The notes beneath the pieces are model-generated. The model had not been told where the DNA came from and made no database searches. It was given only the letters and a program-made list of their open reading frames with translations. Of a stretch of DNA of 64,000 nucleotides, positions 17,275 through 26,605 are shown piece by piece (within the stretch, counting starts at the first letter, position 1; each line of letters begins with the position of its first letter). The position numbers and the translations under genes are program-made. The stretch comes from Candidatus Poribacteria bacterium (lineage in GTDB: Bacteria > Poribacteria > WGA-4E > PCPOR2b), in contig JAJECO010000033.1 of assembly GCA_022822005.1 (NCBI GenBank), positions 1 to 64,000 on the forward strand. The letters run 5' to 3'.

Positions 17275-18621
17275 TCATCGCCCTTGGGTGTCGATTCTTG
17301 AAATCTGCCACCCATTTTCAGATTCAGTCAATGTAAAAAATAGCTTGCCCGAGAGCACGGTGGGCGAGCTTCCTGCTGGCGTTAAGATGACTAAATAATC
17401 TGCGCCAACCCTTGCTGTACCGATTTTGCCCTGAATGCGCAGTTTCTCCAACGAAAAATCAATTTGCGTAAATCTGCGGAATACATCTGCCATCTTTTTT
17501 CGCAATTGCTCGTAATCCTCACCATCTCTTAAATAGCTGGGCGATATAGTTGCCATCAGTCCGGAAAGATCGCGATTCGTATACGCGGTCGCATATCGGT
17601 GGATAATACCTTCAATAGATCCTTGGGGTGCGATTATTGGGGGCACCTCTAACGCTGAAGAATCCTCGAAAGTGGGGGCAGCTATGTCTGACGCCGGCGA
17701 CGCGGTCGATTCCTCTGTGAAAATCGCGTCAAGCATCCGTTCGTCAGCTGTGTCTCGGCTTGCTGGTATTGAAGACGTTTCGTCTTTCTTCTCAAGCCCA
17801 TAAATCTCGATTTCGGTCAAGCGAATCGTCCCGCGCATAGAACGGAGGCTGATGCGACTGTATATGCCACGAACGAAGCCAACAGAACGCCGTTTGTCGT
17901 AGATTTCGGTGTCGTTTGTCAAACGAATAAGCAAGCGAATCCGTGACGTCCGCACCGGTTTAAACCGCACCACAACGCGGCCCTGCTTGTTGTTACGGAT
18001 ACTGTTATGTTGGTCTCCAATTTTTTTGCCGATCCTATCAACGTTCTTCCATCCGTTTGCATGGGGTGTCCAATATTGCACAACAAAATCACTGATACCG
18101 TACTGCCTGGCGGGATACTTCTCCGAATCAACGGTGTGGACAATAACACGGGTTACCAGTTCTTCCTCCGCGAGCTGAATAACGGCCCACCCCACCGCTG
18201 AAGATCCAGTGCTATCCAACCCTGACCCGTAAAGATCTACACTTCCGTAATCCCGTTGATTCCTATCTTGGCGGGGTCGTCTTGCGGCTGCTCCCATACC
18301 GAAGCTTGCTAACTGCTCACGTTCCCCTACCTCGAGGTATCCCCCATATTCATATTCACCATCAAAGCGTGATTCCCACCCTTCACCTTTATCCCAATCT
18401 TGGGAGCTAACGATCCCGTTCGTCAAGGTTGCAGCGGGATGATCAGGGTTATCCTGAGAAACATAAATCACCCCTCCATTTTCAGGCAGGGCATAGTTGA
18501 CAAGCTGTTTGTCAATTTCACTTGTCTCAGTAAAAACCTGTTTTAGCGGTGTCTGGCAGCCACAGATCAATACCATATATGCAATAATGAAAGTTATGGT
18601 CTGAAAATTCTTCATAGACAT
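17275..18621 (-). CDS. Lipoprotein with discoidin-like (F5/8 C) and NTF2-like domains
   Basis: 448 residues. The signal ends at L-I-C-G-C. Residues about 50-275 look like a carbohydrate-binding F5/8 type C domain (G-W-A-V-I-Q-L near 145 and R-V-I-V-H-T-V, ending in L-T-E-I-E-I-Y-G). A Ser/Ala-rich linker with many acidic residues follows. The last ~115 residues (I-I-H-R-Y-A-T-A-Y onward) fit a SnoaL/NTF2-like domain with the expected helix-helix-sheet pattern. No catalytic site is seen; a surface ligand-binding role is inferred. It is probably first in the operon leading to ispE. Confidence 0.65.
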   Translation of the reverse strand: MSMKNFQTITFIIAYMVLICGCQTPLKQVFTETSEIDKQLVNYALPENGGVIYVSQDNPDHPAATLTNGIVSSQDWDKGEGWESRFDGEYEYGGYLEVGEREQLASFGMGAAARRPRQDRNQRDYGSVDLYGSGLDSTGSSAVGWAVIQLAEEELVTRVIVHTVDSEKYPARQYGISDFVVQYWTPHANGWKNVDRIGKKIGDQHNSIRNNKQGRVVVRFKPVRTSRIRLLIRLTNDTEIYDKRRSVGFVRGIYSRISLRSMRGTIRLTEIEIYGLEKKDETSSIPASRDTADERMLDAIFTEESTASPASDIAAPTFEDSSALEVPPIIAPQGSIEGIIHRYATAYTNRDLSGLMATISPSYLRDGEDYEQLRKKMADVFRRFTQIDFSLEKLRIQGKIGTARVGADYLVILTPAGSSPTVLSGKLFFTLTESENGWQISRIDTQGR

Positions 18622-18705
18622 TTTCCTGCAGTAGTCTTAGGAGTGGCCAGTGGATGTAGAGACATGTCTCCATCGATGGTTGGCTTCGGGGACATACATC
18701 CTGTG

Positions 18706-19980
18706 TTAAAGTTTCTCAACTATGGCGGCTGTTTTTGCGACAATCAAGTTCTCAATCTCTTTTGCAAACGGAGCGGGGCGCAAAAAGTAGAAGTGTGAGC
18801 CATCCACCTCGTATCCGCCAAGGTCGTACGTCTCCTTGCTTGGCACATACGCGATTAAACCGTTGCTGTAAGCGACTGCGATCGTCGTTGCAGGTTGGAG
18901 TTCGGTCTTGATGTGTAGACCTATTTCTGCTAACACCTCGCCGCCGAGGAAAATTGCTCGGATCGTGTCACTGAACTGTATTACCTGAATTTCCTGTGGA
19001 CAGCTCTTGGGCAATCCGCCTGCCTCACATAACTTGAGCATTTCTGATGCCCAATGTCTGATAAACGGATTGGTATGGTTTTTCGCCTGATCTTGGAGAG
19101 CGACAGCATCGGGTAGTTCGGCATAAGGTAACTGATGAAATTCACTTGTGATAGACAATCCTTCAGCACTTACTGGGGTTTGGTCCCATTGGGACTCCAT
19201 CACTTCGGTCGCAATGCGTTGGGATGCGGCTTCCAGTTCTTCAAGGGAAGGGGTGTTAAACCCGGCGTTCTCCCCTCTAAACCAGGGACGAATATTTCCC
19301 GCACAGCCGGTCGAGAAAAAGGACGGTGCTCCTGTTTGTTCGCTCAGCGCACGGCACAGAAAGCCAGGGTAATCCCCACCAAGCAGATACCCGCCTCGGC
19401 TTGTTGGGTGACATCCGAAAATAGTTAGGCTGCCAATCAGCTCTCCCTCTGCATTGCTGAACCAGAGTGTATCCAGATCCCGATCCATTGGGCCATCCGG
19501 ATTTGGTGCGAACAGCACACCTCCCTTACCATCGGGCAGGCGACGACTGACCCCAAATTCCGAGCGGCCCCTCGAAAATGCGACTGTTCCTTCAACCTGT
19601 TGAGTCTTTGCCGAAACCGCAACCTCAACAAGCCGGTTCAGGAGAAATTCCGCATACTCCGTCTCGACCTCGCCCGGCATCGCCATTGGATAGAAAAACG
19701 GGGCACAGTGCGTATGTGTTGCCGTCAATACGACCTGATGCGGTAACAAGCCGACGGATTCTGCAATCCGACTCTTCGCTGCTGCTGCGTAGGCGAGGTC
19801 GTATCCGATGAGGTCTGCCGTTAAAATCAATGCCTCGTCTGTGTCACCAGCGATAGAGATAGCTCCCGCGATGAGCGACTGATAAATGCCTTCCGATCTG
19901 TGGTCGCGGTTTCCATAGCCCGTTAACCAGACAGGCTGCTGCGGGGTTATGTCAATGCTCGCAATACCAATCTTTGTCAT
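18706..19980 (-). CDS. Neutral/alkaline non-lysosomal ceramidase-like protein
   Basis: 424 residues without a signal peptide. The N-terminal S-I-D-I-T-P start, the A-T-H-T-H motif (about 90-94) and the F-G-C-H-P-T-S segment (about 172-178) are zinc-site features of the neutral ceramidase superfamily; S-T-G-C-A-G-N-I matches the family's catalytic-serine region. Bacterial proteins of this short class are abundant in Poribacteria and Planctomycetes, and their real substrates (often not ceramide) are unknown. The gene is divergent from leuC. Confidence 0.85.
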   Translation of the reverse strand: MTKIGIASIDITPQQPVWLTGYGNRDHRSEGIYQSLIAGAISIAGDTDEALILTADLIGYDLAYAAAAKSRIAESVGLLPHQVVLTATHTHCAPFFYPMAMPGEVETEYAEFLLNRLVEVAVSAKTQQVEGTVAFSRGRSEFGVSRRLPDGKGGVLFAPNPDGPMDRDLDTLWFSNAEGELIGSLTIFGCHPTSRGGYLLGGDYPGFLCRALSEQTGAPSFFSTGCAGNIRPWFRGENAGFNTPSLEELEAASQRIATEVMESQWDQTPVSAEGLSITSEFHQLPYAELPDAVALQDQAKNHTNPFIRHWASEMLKLCEAGGLPKSCPQEIQVIQFSDTIRAIFLGGEVLAEIGLHIKTELQPATTIAVAYSNGLIAYVPSKETYDLGGYEVDGSHFYFLRPAPFAKEIENLIVAKTAAIVEKL

Positions 19981-20405
19981 GAACTTCCTCGTTTCACGCT
20001 TGCCGGTTTCATTAGGTTTTCCCGATGGACAGATTTACTTTTGTGTTCCTCATTTTACCATAATCGAGAGCATTGGACAAGTGTGAAGGAAATACGGGAA
20101 AACCGCGAATCGGAAATTGCAGAGCAGTTAATTCTGCTGATTTGTCGGTATGCTTGTTTCGATGTGCTTATGATATTGCACAGGAGAGCAAAAATGAGGT
20201 ATACTATGGTGAATTAGAGAAATAAGTGGACATTTACCAATACTCCGACCTTCGTGAAGTTTCGAAAGTCCCCCTGACAAGGGGGATTTAGGGGGTTGGC
20301 TGTGCATTGAAAGTGTCTAAGTAATTCTAAAATCTACCATAAATAACATTTAACATCCGAAATTAAAATAAATTTTCATAAGCTGTTCATACGCAGGAGA
20401 GATAG
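19981..20405 (+). promoter_or_regulatory. leuC upstream region: promoter, tiny ORF and hairpin repeat
   Basis: A 425-bp gap. A sigma70-like promoter TTGCAC-18-TATACT is at 20176-20205. A seven-codon frame with its own AGGAG site (ATG 20194) overlaps it; it has no leucine codons, so it is not a leader peptide for attenuation. At 20266-20299 there is a ccccct/aggggg hairpin repeat of the kind dispersed in many genomes (ccccctgacaagggggattta). It would lie in the leuC 5' leader. The ribosome site before 20406 is good. Confidence 0.5.
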
Positions 20406-21809
20406 ATGACACCGAAAACGATGTTTGAAAAAATTTGGGATGCACACATCGTCCACGAAATACCGGGCGAAACGACAATCCTCTATATCGACACCCACCT
20501 TGTTCACGAAATCACCTCCGCGCAGGCGTTTGAGGGACTCCGTCTCGCTGGCCGAAAGGTGCGCAGGCCTGATCTCACTTTTGCCACCATGGATCACAAT
20601 GTGCCAACCACGGATCGAACCCTTCCGATCCTGGATGAGATTGCTGCCAAGCAGATGGAGGTATTGGCACAGAATTGCGCGGAAACTGGTATCACCTTAT
20701 ATGATCTACATAGCCCCAATCAAGGGATCGTGCATGTGATTGGACCTGAACTCGGTATCACTCAACCGGGGAAGACGATCGTTTGTGGCGACAGCCACAC
20801 CTCTACGCACGGTGCGCTTGGGGCACTCGCCATCGGCATCGGGACCAGCGAGGTGGAACATGTCTTGGCAACCCAGTGTCTCTTGCAGCAACGTCCCCAA
20901 ACCTTCAAAATCGACATTGACGGTACACTGGGGCGCGGCGTTACTGCAAAAGACATCATTCTCGGAATTATCGGCAGGATCGGGACCGCTGGCGGCACCG
21001 GCTCCGTTATTGAATACACCGGATCCGCCATTCGGGGATTGAGCGTTGAGGAGCGGATGACCGTTTGCAATATGTCCATTGAAGCGGGTGCTCGCGCCGG
21101 CATGATTGCCCCCGATGATAAGACGTTTGAATACCTCGTGGGTCGTGAATTTTGCCCGCAGGGTGAGGCGTTTGATCAGGCGGTCGAGCGGTGGAAACAG
21201 TTGCCGACAGATGAGGGGGCGGTCTACGACAAGTCGATTGCTATTGACGCAGCAACGTTGGCACCCCAAGTGACGTGGGGAACGAATCCGGGGATGGTGA
21301 CTGAAGTCACGGGACAGGTCCCGGATCCGGATAAGATGCCGACGCAGGATGAGAAACAGGCAGCGGAACACGCGTTGGAGTATATGGACCTGAAGCCGCT
21401 GACGCCGATTGAGGAGATTCAGATTGATAAGGTGTTCATCGGAAGCTGTACCAATTCTCGAATGGATGACCTCCGTGTCGCCGCTGAGGTTGCCCAGGGA
21501 CGTAAGATCGCTCCAACGGTAAACGCTCTCGTCGTGCCTGGGTCGCAGGCGATTAAGCGGCAGGCGGAAGCGGAGGGTTTGGACAACATTTTCCGTGAGG
21601 CAGGTTTTGAATGGCGTGAGTCTGGTTGTAGCATGTGTCTCGGTATGAATCCCGATATCTTAATGCCGGGCGAGCGGTGTGCGAGTACCTCGAATCGGAA
21701 CTTTGAGGGCAGACAGGGCAAGGGAGGACGGACGCATCTCGTCAGTCCGCAGATGGCTGCGGGTGCTGCGATTGCTGGACATTTTGTCGATATTCGGAAG
21801 TGGGGGTAG
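20406..21809 (+). CDS. leuC: 3-isopropylmalate dehydratase large subunit
   Basis: 467 residues, full length. With LeuD it isomerises 2- to 3-isopropylmalate in leucine synthesis. [4Fe-4S] ligands are C348 (G-S-C-T-N-S-R), C408 and C411 (S-G-C-S-M-C). The motif [14 protein letters not shown] and the [10 protein letters not shown] loop are as in LeuC. No leuD, leuA or leuB is nearby; both flanking genes are on the minus strand, so this is an isolated leuC. A homoaconitase-type activity is a less likely alternative. Confidence 0.93.
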   Translation: MTPKTMFEKIWDAHIVHEIPGETTILYIDTHLVHEITSAQAFEGLRLAGRKVRRPDLTFATMDHNVPTTDRTLPILDEIAAKQMEVLAQNCAETGITLYDLHSPNQGIVHVIGPELGITQPGKTIVCGDSHTSTHGALGALAIGIGTSEVEHVLATQCLLQQRPQTFKIDIDGTLGRGVTAKDIILGIIGRIGTAGGTGSVIEYTGSAIRGLSVEERMTVCNMSIEAGARAGMIAPDDKTFEYLVGREFCPQGEAFDQAVERWKQLPTDEGAVYDKSIAIDAATLAPQVTWGTNPGMVTEVTGQVPDPDKMPTQDEKQAAEHALEYMDLKPLTPIEEIQIDKVFIGSCTNSRMDDLRVAAEVAQGRKIAPTVNALVVPGSQAIKRQAEAEGLDNIFREAGFEWRESGCSMCLGMNPDILMPGERCASTSNRNFEGRQGKGGRTHLVSPQMAAGAAIAGHFVDIRKWG

Positions 21810-21831
21810 ATCGGCGTTAAACGTAGAGGGA

Positions 21832-22686
21832 TTATTGCTTTGGCGAAATAAATCCTTTAATTTTTTCTATCACGATATCTGGGACATCTTGATTTTCCCA
21901 GAATTCAGCATGAGTTATGCCCATTGATTCCAACCATGTTCGCCAGTATTTTTCAAGAATAGGTCGGTCTAGCATATGTCGAAGTTTGACTTCAACCATT
22001 AAAAATTTCACATTGTAACTGCTGAAATTTTTGCTGATTTCCAATAACCCGTGGTCCTTGCTGTCAAATTTCTTTTTCCAGTTCAGGTCATCACGAAACT
22101 TAGCGACTTGCATGAATGTTGTTTTATTGCCTTGCTTGGGACGATTCTTTTGAATATCAGCATCAAAATCAAGGTAACCATCCGAGACGCAAATAATATA
22201 ATTAAGTGCCTCCTGCTGTAAATAGGCTTCTGCGCTACCCCGAAACCAATCCCAAATATCCGACCCTGTATATTCTTCAACAGATGGATACAAATCACGA
22301 ATTTTCTTAAGCAATTCTTTTTTCTTGTTTTTGAACTGTGGGGCACCACCACCTGTATCCTTTGTAATATTCAACGGGATTGGTGCTGCGCCCGTTTGCT
22401 CTGGAACAACGAAAGCTAAACGATGTGGATAACCTATGTATAACTCTGGGCGAACAAGTTTCTCCTCAAAAAAATCAATGATGCCTTCCGCGATTGCGAT
22501 GTCTGTTTCAGCCTGACCGGGATTCTTATCTGCAGAGACCCGATCGGAGGTATCAAGGATAACGATGATATTTATAGGTTGGGCCGGGGATGGGGTTGGC
22601 GGTGGATCCGTACATCCTATGTAACCTGCTATCAATAAAAGAAAAAAAACGGCAAAGACAGTTCCAGAAACCTTTATTTTCTCCAT
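21832..22686 (-). CDS. VWA-like lipoprotein (nuclease-cassette gene 3)
   Basis: 284 residues with AAGGAG site. The signal ends at A-G-Y-I-G-C. After a proline-rich spacer, I-V-I-L-D-T-S-D-R-V-S resembles the first MIDAS segment of von Willebrand A domains (D-x-S present, third position not serine). Y-I-I-C-V-S-D-G-Y-L-D-F at about 170 matches the later V-x-D-G strand. The C-terminal ~90 residues are charged and unassigned. It follows the membrane nuclease gene by 74 bp on the same strand and shares its low G+C (about 38% in a sampled line). Role unknown; an envelope sensor or partner of the nuclease is inferred. Confidence 0.6.
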   Translation of the reverse strand: MEKIKVSGTVFAVFFLLLIAGYIGCTDPPPTPSPAQPINIIVILDTSDRVSADKNPGQAETDIAIAEGIIDFFEEKLVRPELYIGYPHRLAFVVPEQTGAAPIPLNITKDTGGGAPQFKNKKKELLKKIRDLYPSVEEYTGSDIWDWFRGSAEAYLQQEALNYIICVSDGYLDFDADIQKNRPKQGNKTTFMQVAKFRDDLNWKKKFDSKDHGLLEISKNFSSYNVKFLMVEVKLRHMLDRPILEKYWRTWLESMGITHAEFWENQDVPDIVIEKIKGFISPKQ

Positions 22687-22760
22687 ATAAAACTCCTTAA
22701 ATTCCAGTAATTTTAACCCTGACGAACGGGTTTGAAACTACTCACCACAGTGGATTTGTG

Positions 22761-24935
22761 TCAAGATTGGGAGGAGTAATCTAGCGAGTTTTCATAATAT
22801 TGGTTGAGCGTCTCGTATGCAACTTGTCTAATTCTGTTGATTTGATCGGATACGTCAGTTGTTCCATCTGCACTATGGGCAACAAACCTGCACCATCCAT
22901 TCAAAAATTGGTTGACCTGCGATTCCATTTTATTACCGTTGACGATTCGTTTGTTTCGACGCGCTGACAATTCCTCAATTTTTTCTTGGCTTTGGCCTAT
23001 CTCCCGTTGAATGTTCTTAACTTTCTCATTGAGTTGGTTAATCTTGTCTTGTAAGTTTTCCATTTCAACTTTTAAGACAGCAATTTGAGCCTCAATTGGA
23101 GTTTTCGCCTCTTTTATCCGATTTTCCTGTTGTTGTCTTGATAGCCCGTCAATTTTCCGTTGGGTGCTTTCAACCTTTTCATTGAGTTGGTTAATCTTAT
23201 CTTGTAAGTTTTCCATTTTAGCTTTTAAGGTGGCGACTCTCTTCTCAGTTGAACTTCTCTCGGATCTTATTTGTATCTCTAACTGTTTAGATTCGTCCCG
23301 GCGCGGTCTCACGCCTTTCCACAGTTCAATAGTAGCCGGGTAGAGAATGCTTACAAATAGTGCAACTACAAAGCCACAAAAAATAACAGTCCACATATTG
23401 AGATCGCTTGTTCTGAATGTCCATTTCTCTGTTTCTGGAATCAACCCCGCAAGTTTTTTAACTTCATGTATCTTTTGCGAGATATGAATCGCAAGTATAA
23501 AGTCAAACACAAGAGTCACTAGAAGAACGAGCGCAATAACGCTCCAAAGCCACCATCGCTTTGATTGGTTCCAAAAATCATGAAAAGCATGTGTTATAAT
23601 TACAACGGCCATGAAAATAGAAGGGAATAGAATAACAAATGGATTTCCCGGCCTTTGGAAAGCTTCAAATAAAGCAGTCGGATTAACAATATCAAGAGCA
23701 TTGAGTATGTCTTGCGATTTCTCTTTGAGCGATGCTACGTCTAAAAAGAAAGCCTTATCAACAACAGAAGCATAAAAGATAAAGAGGTAAGCTACCAAAG
23801 GAATAAGGAAAAACACAGCGATAATTCCTGTGATAAGCTGGCTATAAGAGAATCGTTGTTTGGTGGTAACTTCCGCAGATATTGGATTTAACTCTGCCTG
23901 CGTTGGAGATTCTAATTCCACTTCGAGTCCTACTAGTTCCTCTTTCTTCTGGGCGAATTCTTGAGACTTCTGCTCGATTTCTCGTTCCAATTCATTTTGG
24001 TTTTCACGTAGCTGGCTGACTTCTTCTACTAGTTGTTGTTTAGCGACATCTTGGTTGGACTCTTCCAGAATTGGAGAGCTTAGCTCTATTTCCGTTAGTG
24101 CTTGCAATTGGACCTCAAGTTCCGCCAGTTTCTCTTTCCTTGGAGCGAGTTCTTGGGTGCTTTGTTCGATTTTCTGTTCGTAATCTTGCTTCTGTTCTTC
24201 CAGTCCATTTTTCTCATTCACTAACCAGTTAACTTCTGCTTGCAGTTGTTCTCGACTGGATTTTATCTCTAGCTCCTCATTAGAAATTATATGTTTAACA
24301 TGCTGTGGCACACACTCAGCGATTCCTTGGTGGTTTGCCGCCCAATAAAAACCGTTTTGTTCACTGTAATAAGGGTTGCCATTCAAACTTGGGTCGAAAT
24401 CCGCATTATTATCGTTTTGCAAAGGTTGGTTTCCTCCTGTATAGACGATATTAGGGTGATTGGGACCAACTGCGGGCGGACGAATTGGTTCAGGAGCAGG
24501 CGATTTGACAGGCGACAGTCTGTCGGGGCGTGGACGAAAAATCCCTCTCGCAAAATTGTCCAACGTCTTAATTATACCTTTTTTAAGAACCTGTGCCTCA
24601 AATTGAGGGCGATCGATCTGCTTAAATTGGTTTTGCCCTAGATTCTCATAGAATGTCCAATAGGCGGGATCTGTTTCATTAGCAAATACACCTAGCGGTG
24701 TATCAGTTGCACAGAGATAGCCTTTCAGTTGGTCGGGACCACTGCCTTCGTAGCCAATTTTTTTACACTCTATGATAGCAGCTACCTTTTTATCGCTATC
24801 AAGCAGCACAACATCTGCTCGTCCCTTGTAAACGCCCATCTGAACTGGATATTCTGTTCTTGTAGATAACCGCTCAAATTTGGGGGTAGAGAAGTAATCG
24901 ACGACTTTCTCTACCACTATATCTTCGGGCCCCAT
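22761..24935 (-). CDS. PD-(D/E)XK nuclease fused to coiled coils and four membrane helices
   Basis: 724 residues. The N-terminus (about 25-110) resembles the type I restriction HsdR N-terminal domain: D41 (G-R-A-D-V-V), E56-x-K58 (I-I-E-C-K-K) and Q69-L-K-G-Y73, the QxxxY motif. A proline-rich linker (140-190) leads to a long coiled coil (222-345). Four hydrophobic helices lie at 367-391, 432-451, 461-485 and 512-537. A second coiled coil (548-690) contains a duplicated N-L-Q-D-K-I-N-Q-L-N-E-K-V unit. The gene is AT-rich (33-38% G+C in sampled lines). I know no named family with this layout. A membrane-anchored nuclease for defence is inferred from domains only. Confidence 0.7.
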   Translation of the reverse strand: MGPEDIVVEKVVDYFSTPKFERLSTRTEYPVQMGVYKGRADVVLLDSDKKVAAIIECKKIGYEGSGPDQLKGYLCATDTPLGVFANETDPAYWTFYENLGQNQFKQIDRPQFEAQVLKKGIIKTLDNFARGIFRPRPDRLSPVKSPAPEPIRPPAVGPNHPNIVYTGGNQPLQNDNNADFDPSLNGNPYYSEQNGFYWAANHQGIAECVPQHVKHIISNEELEIKSSREQLQAEVNWLVNEKNGLEEQKQDYEQKIEQSTQELAPRKEKLAELEVQLQALTEIELSSPILEESNQDVAKQQLVEEVSQLRENQNELEREIEQKSQEFAQKKEELVGLEVELESPTQAELNPISAEVTTKQRFSYSQLITGIIAVFFLIPLVAYLFIFYASVVDKAFFLDVASLKEKSQDILNALDIVNPTALFEAFQRPGNPFVILFPSIFMAVVIITHAFHDFWNQSKRWWLWSVIALVLLVTLVFDFILAIHISQKIHEVKKLAGLIPETEKWTFRTSDLNMWTVIFCGFVVALFVSILYPATIELWKGVRPRRDESKQLEIQIRSERSSTEKRVATLKAKMENLQDKINQLNEKVESTQRKIDGLSRQQQENRIKEAKTPIEAQIAVLKVEMENLQDKINQLNEKVKNIQREIGQSQEKIEELSARRNKRIVNGNKMESQVNQFLNGWCRFVAHSADGTTDVSDQINRIRQVAYETLNQYYENSLDYSSQS

Positions 24936-24961
24936 GTTAGGTTTCTGTGACTCCTTCTAAA

Positions 24962-25495
24962 TTAATGATGCTCTGAACACCCTTTAATTGCCTCTGCATC
25001 GTTTTGAGGGAGGGCCCTGCCATTTTCGTACATCCAGTTCAGATTATCTTGGGCTGCGGAATAGCCACCTTCAGCGGCTTTGCAATACCACCTAACTGCT
25101 TCCGTATCACTTTGGGAAACACCCCTGCCATGCTGATACATCCATCCAAGATTATCTTGGGCTTTTGCGAGATTACCGTCCTCAGCAGCTATGCGATACC
25201 ATTGGACTGCCATTACATCATCTTGAGAAACGCCTCTGCCGTGCTGATACATCCAGCCGAGATTATCCTGAGCTATTGCATAATCTTGTCCGGCAGCTTT
25301 TCGGTACCATATGATTGCCTCCGTGTCGTCCTGAGGAACTCCCTTCCCATTTTGATACATCCAGCCAAGGTCATTCTGAGCAGTAGGATCTCCACCCTCG
25401 GCAAGTTGTCGCAGTTGCCTTAATGTTTCGGTTTTCGGTGTTTGCCCTTCGGCTTCAAGCCGTTGATGTGCTGATGATGTCGCATCATCTGGCAT
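24962..25495 (-). CDS. Sel1-repeat protein (nuclease-cassette gene 1)
   Basis: 177 residues, no signal peptide, with AAGGA site. At least four Sel1-like repeats of about 36 residues are visible, each with A-Q-D-N-L-G-W-M-Y-Q-x-G-x-G-V followed by D-x-x-A-x-x-W-Y. These helical repeats bind protein partners. It starts 15 bp after the thiG stop and ends 26 bp before the membrane nuclease gene, so the three cassette genes could be read from the thi operon. A cytoplasmic adaptor is plausible. It is related to the larger Sel1 protein at 54219-55739. Confidence 0.8.
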   Translation of the reverse strand: MPDDATSSAHQRLEAEGQTPKTETLRQLRQLAEGGDPTAQNDLGWMYQNGKGVPQDDTEAIIWYRKAAGQDYAIAQDNLGWMYQHGRGVSQDDVMAVQWYRIAAEDGNLAKAQDNLGWMYQHGRGVSQSDTEAVRWYCKAAEGGYSAAQDNLNWMYENGRALPQNDAEAIKGCSEHH

Positions 25496-25510
25496 AGAAT
25501 TTTTCCTTAA

Positions 25511-26287
25511 TTATTCTTGACCAATCATACCTTCCAAAGGGCTCGAAGCTGTCGCGTAGAGTTTTCTCGGAATGCGTCCTGCAAGGAACGCCTCCCTACC
25601 CGCCTCAACTGCCTTCCGCATAGCGGTTGCCATCAGTACCGGTTGACGCGCTTTGGCGACTGCTGTGCTGAGTAGGACCCCATCGCAACCGAGTTCCATC
25701 GCAATCGCTGCATCAGAGGCAGTTCCCACGCCGGCATCGACAATCACAGGGACACTGACAGTATCGCGAATAATCTGGATATTGTACGGATTTCGGATTC
25801 CCATACCCGATCCAATAGGTGCCCCCAACGGCATAACCGTCGCACACCCGATGTCTTCCAATTTCTTACACGTAATCGGATCGTCGTTGCAGTAGGGCAT
25901 CACGGTGAACCCATCTTTGACCAACGTTGCAGCTGCCGGCAACAACTGCTCAACATCGGGAAATAGGGTCTGATCGTCACCGATGACTTCGAGCTTGACA
26001 AGTGACGTGTCGAGCGCCTCACGCGCAAGTTGTGCTGTCAACACAGCGTCCTTTGCTGTGAAGCAGCCTGAGGTGTTCGGCAAAATTGTGTATCCCTTCT
26101 CCCGGAGGAGGTTGAACAAATTTTCCCCTGAAGCGTCGCTGAGTTTTACTCGACGCATGGCGACGGTGGCGATTTCCGCACCGCTCGCCTCAAGCGATCG
26201 GATCATCAGGTCGAAGTTGGGGTAACCGGCGGTGCCGATTAAAAGTCGTGATTGATATAGGGTATCACCAATTCTGAGTCCTTCCAT
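25511..26287 (-). CDS. thiG: Thiazole synthase
   Basis: 258 residues from ATG 26287 with a GAGGAG site; the in-frame extension upstream is rejected. ThiG condenses deoxyxylulose phosphate, dehydroglycine and ThiS thiocarboxylate to the thiazole of thiamine. The Schiff-base lysine is K98 in V-K-L-E-V-I-G. G-T-A-G-Y-P-N at the N-terminus and the phosphate loops [10 protein letters not shown] and V-L-L-S-T-A are present. It is last of thiO-thiS-thiG. No ThiF or ThiH is nearby; the glycine oxidase ThiO supplies dehydroglycine. Confidence 0.95.
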   Translation of the reverse strand: MEGLRIGDTLYQSRLLIGTAGYPNFDLMIRSLEASGAEIATVAMRRVKLSDASGENLFNLLREKGYTILPNTSGCFTAKDAVLTAQLAREALDTSLVKLEVIGDDQTLFPDVEQLLPAAATLVKDGFTVMPYCNDDPITCKKLEDIGCATVMPLGAPIGSGMGIRNPYNIQIIRDTVSVPVIVDAGVGTASDAAIAMELGCDGVLLSTAVAKARQPVLMATAMRKAVEAGREAFLAGRIPRKLYATASSPLEGMIGQE

Positions 26288-26380
26288 TTTCTCCTCGTTT
26301 TTGTTCTCTCTTTTATATGGCACTCAAATATATATTTTCGTAGCGTGTTGCCAAATCAGTGCTCTTTTGCTTCTGAACGC

Positions 26381-26587
26381 CTATCCTCCCTGCGCTGCCC
26401 GAATAATCTCAATCTCGCTGTCCGGTTGAATTTCTGTGTCTGCCCACTCTGTTCTGAGAACTACCTCTTGGTTAATTGCAACAGCTATCCCTGGTCGGGA
26501 GGGATCGATTTCCAAGTCTAAAAGCAACTGATGGAGGGTTAATCCCGGTGAAACTTCTTTGGTTTCGCCGTTCACTTTTATGTTCAT
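26381..26587 (-). CDS. thiS: Sulfur carrier protein ThiS
   Basis: 68 residues with the ubiquitin-like beta-grasp pattern and the obligatory C-terminal Gly-Gly (R-A-A-Q-G-G) that is thiocarboxylated. It sits 18 bp after thiO and 93 bp before thiG. Confidence 0.95.
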   Translation of the reverse strand: MNIKVNGETKEVSPGLTLHQLLLDLEIDPSRPGIAVAINQEVVLRTEWADTEIQPDSEIEIIRAAQGG

Positions 26588-26605
26588 GTCTTCCCTCCCT
26601 GATTA

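Noticed and set aside
20194-20214. Seven-codon leader peptide before leuC
   Set aside because: It contains no leucine codons and coincides with the -10 box; probably chance.
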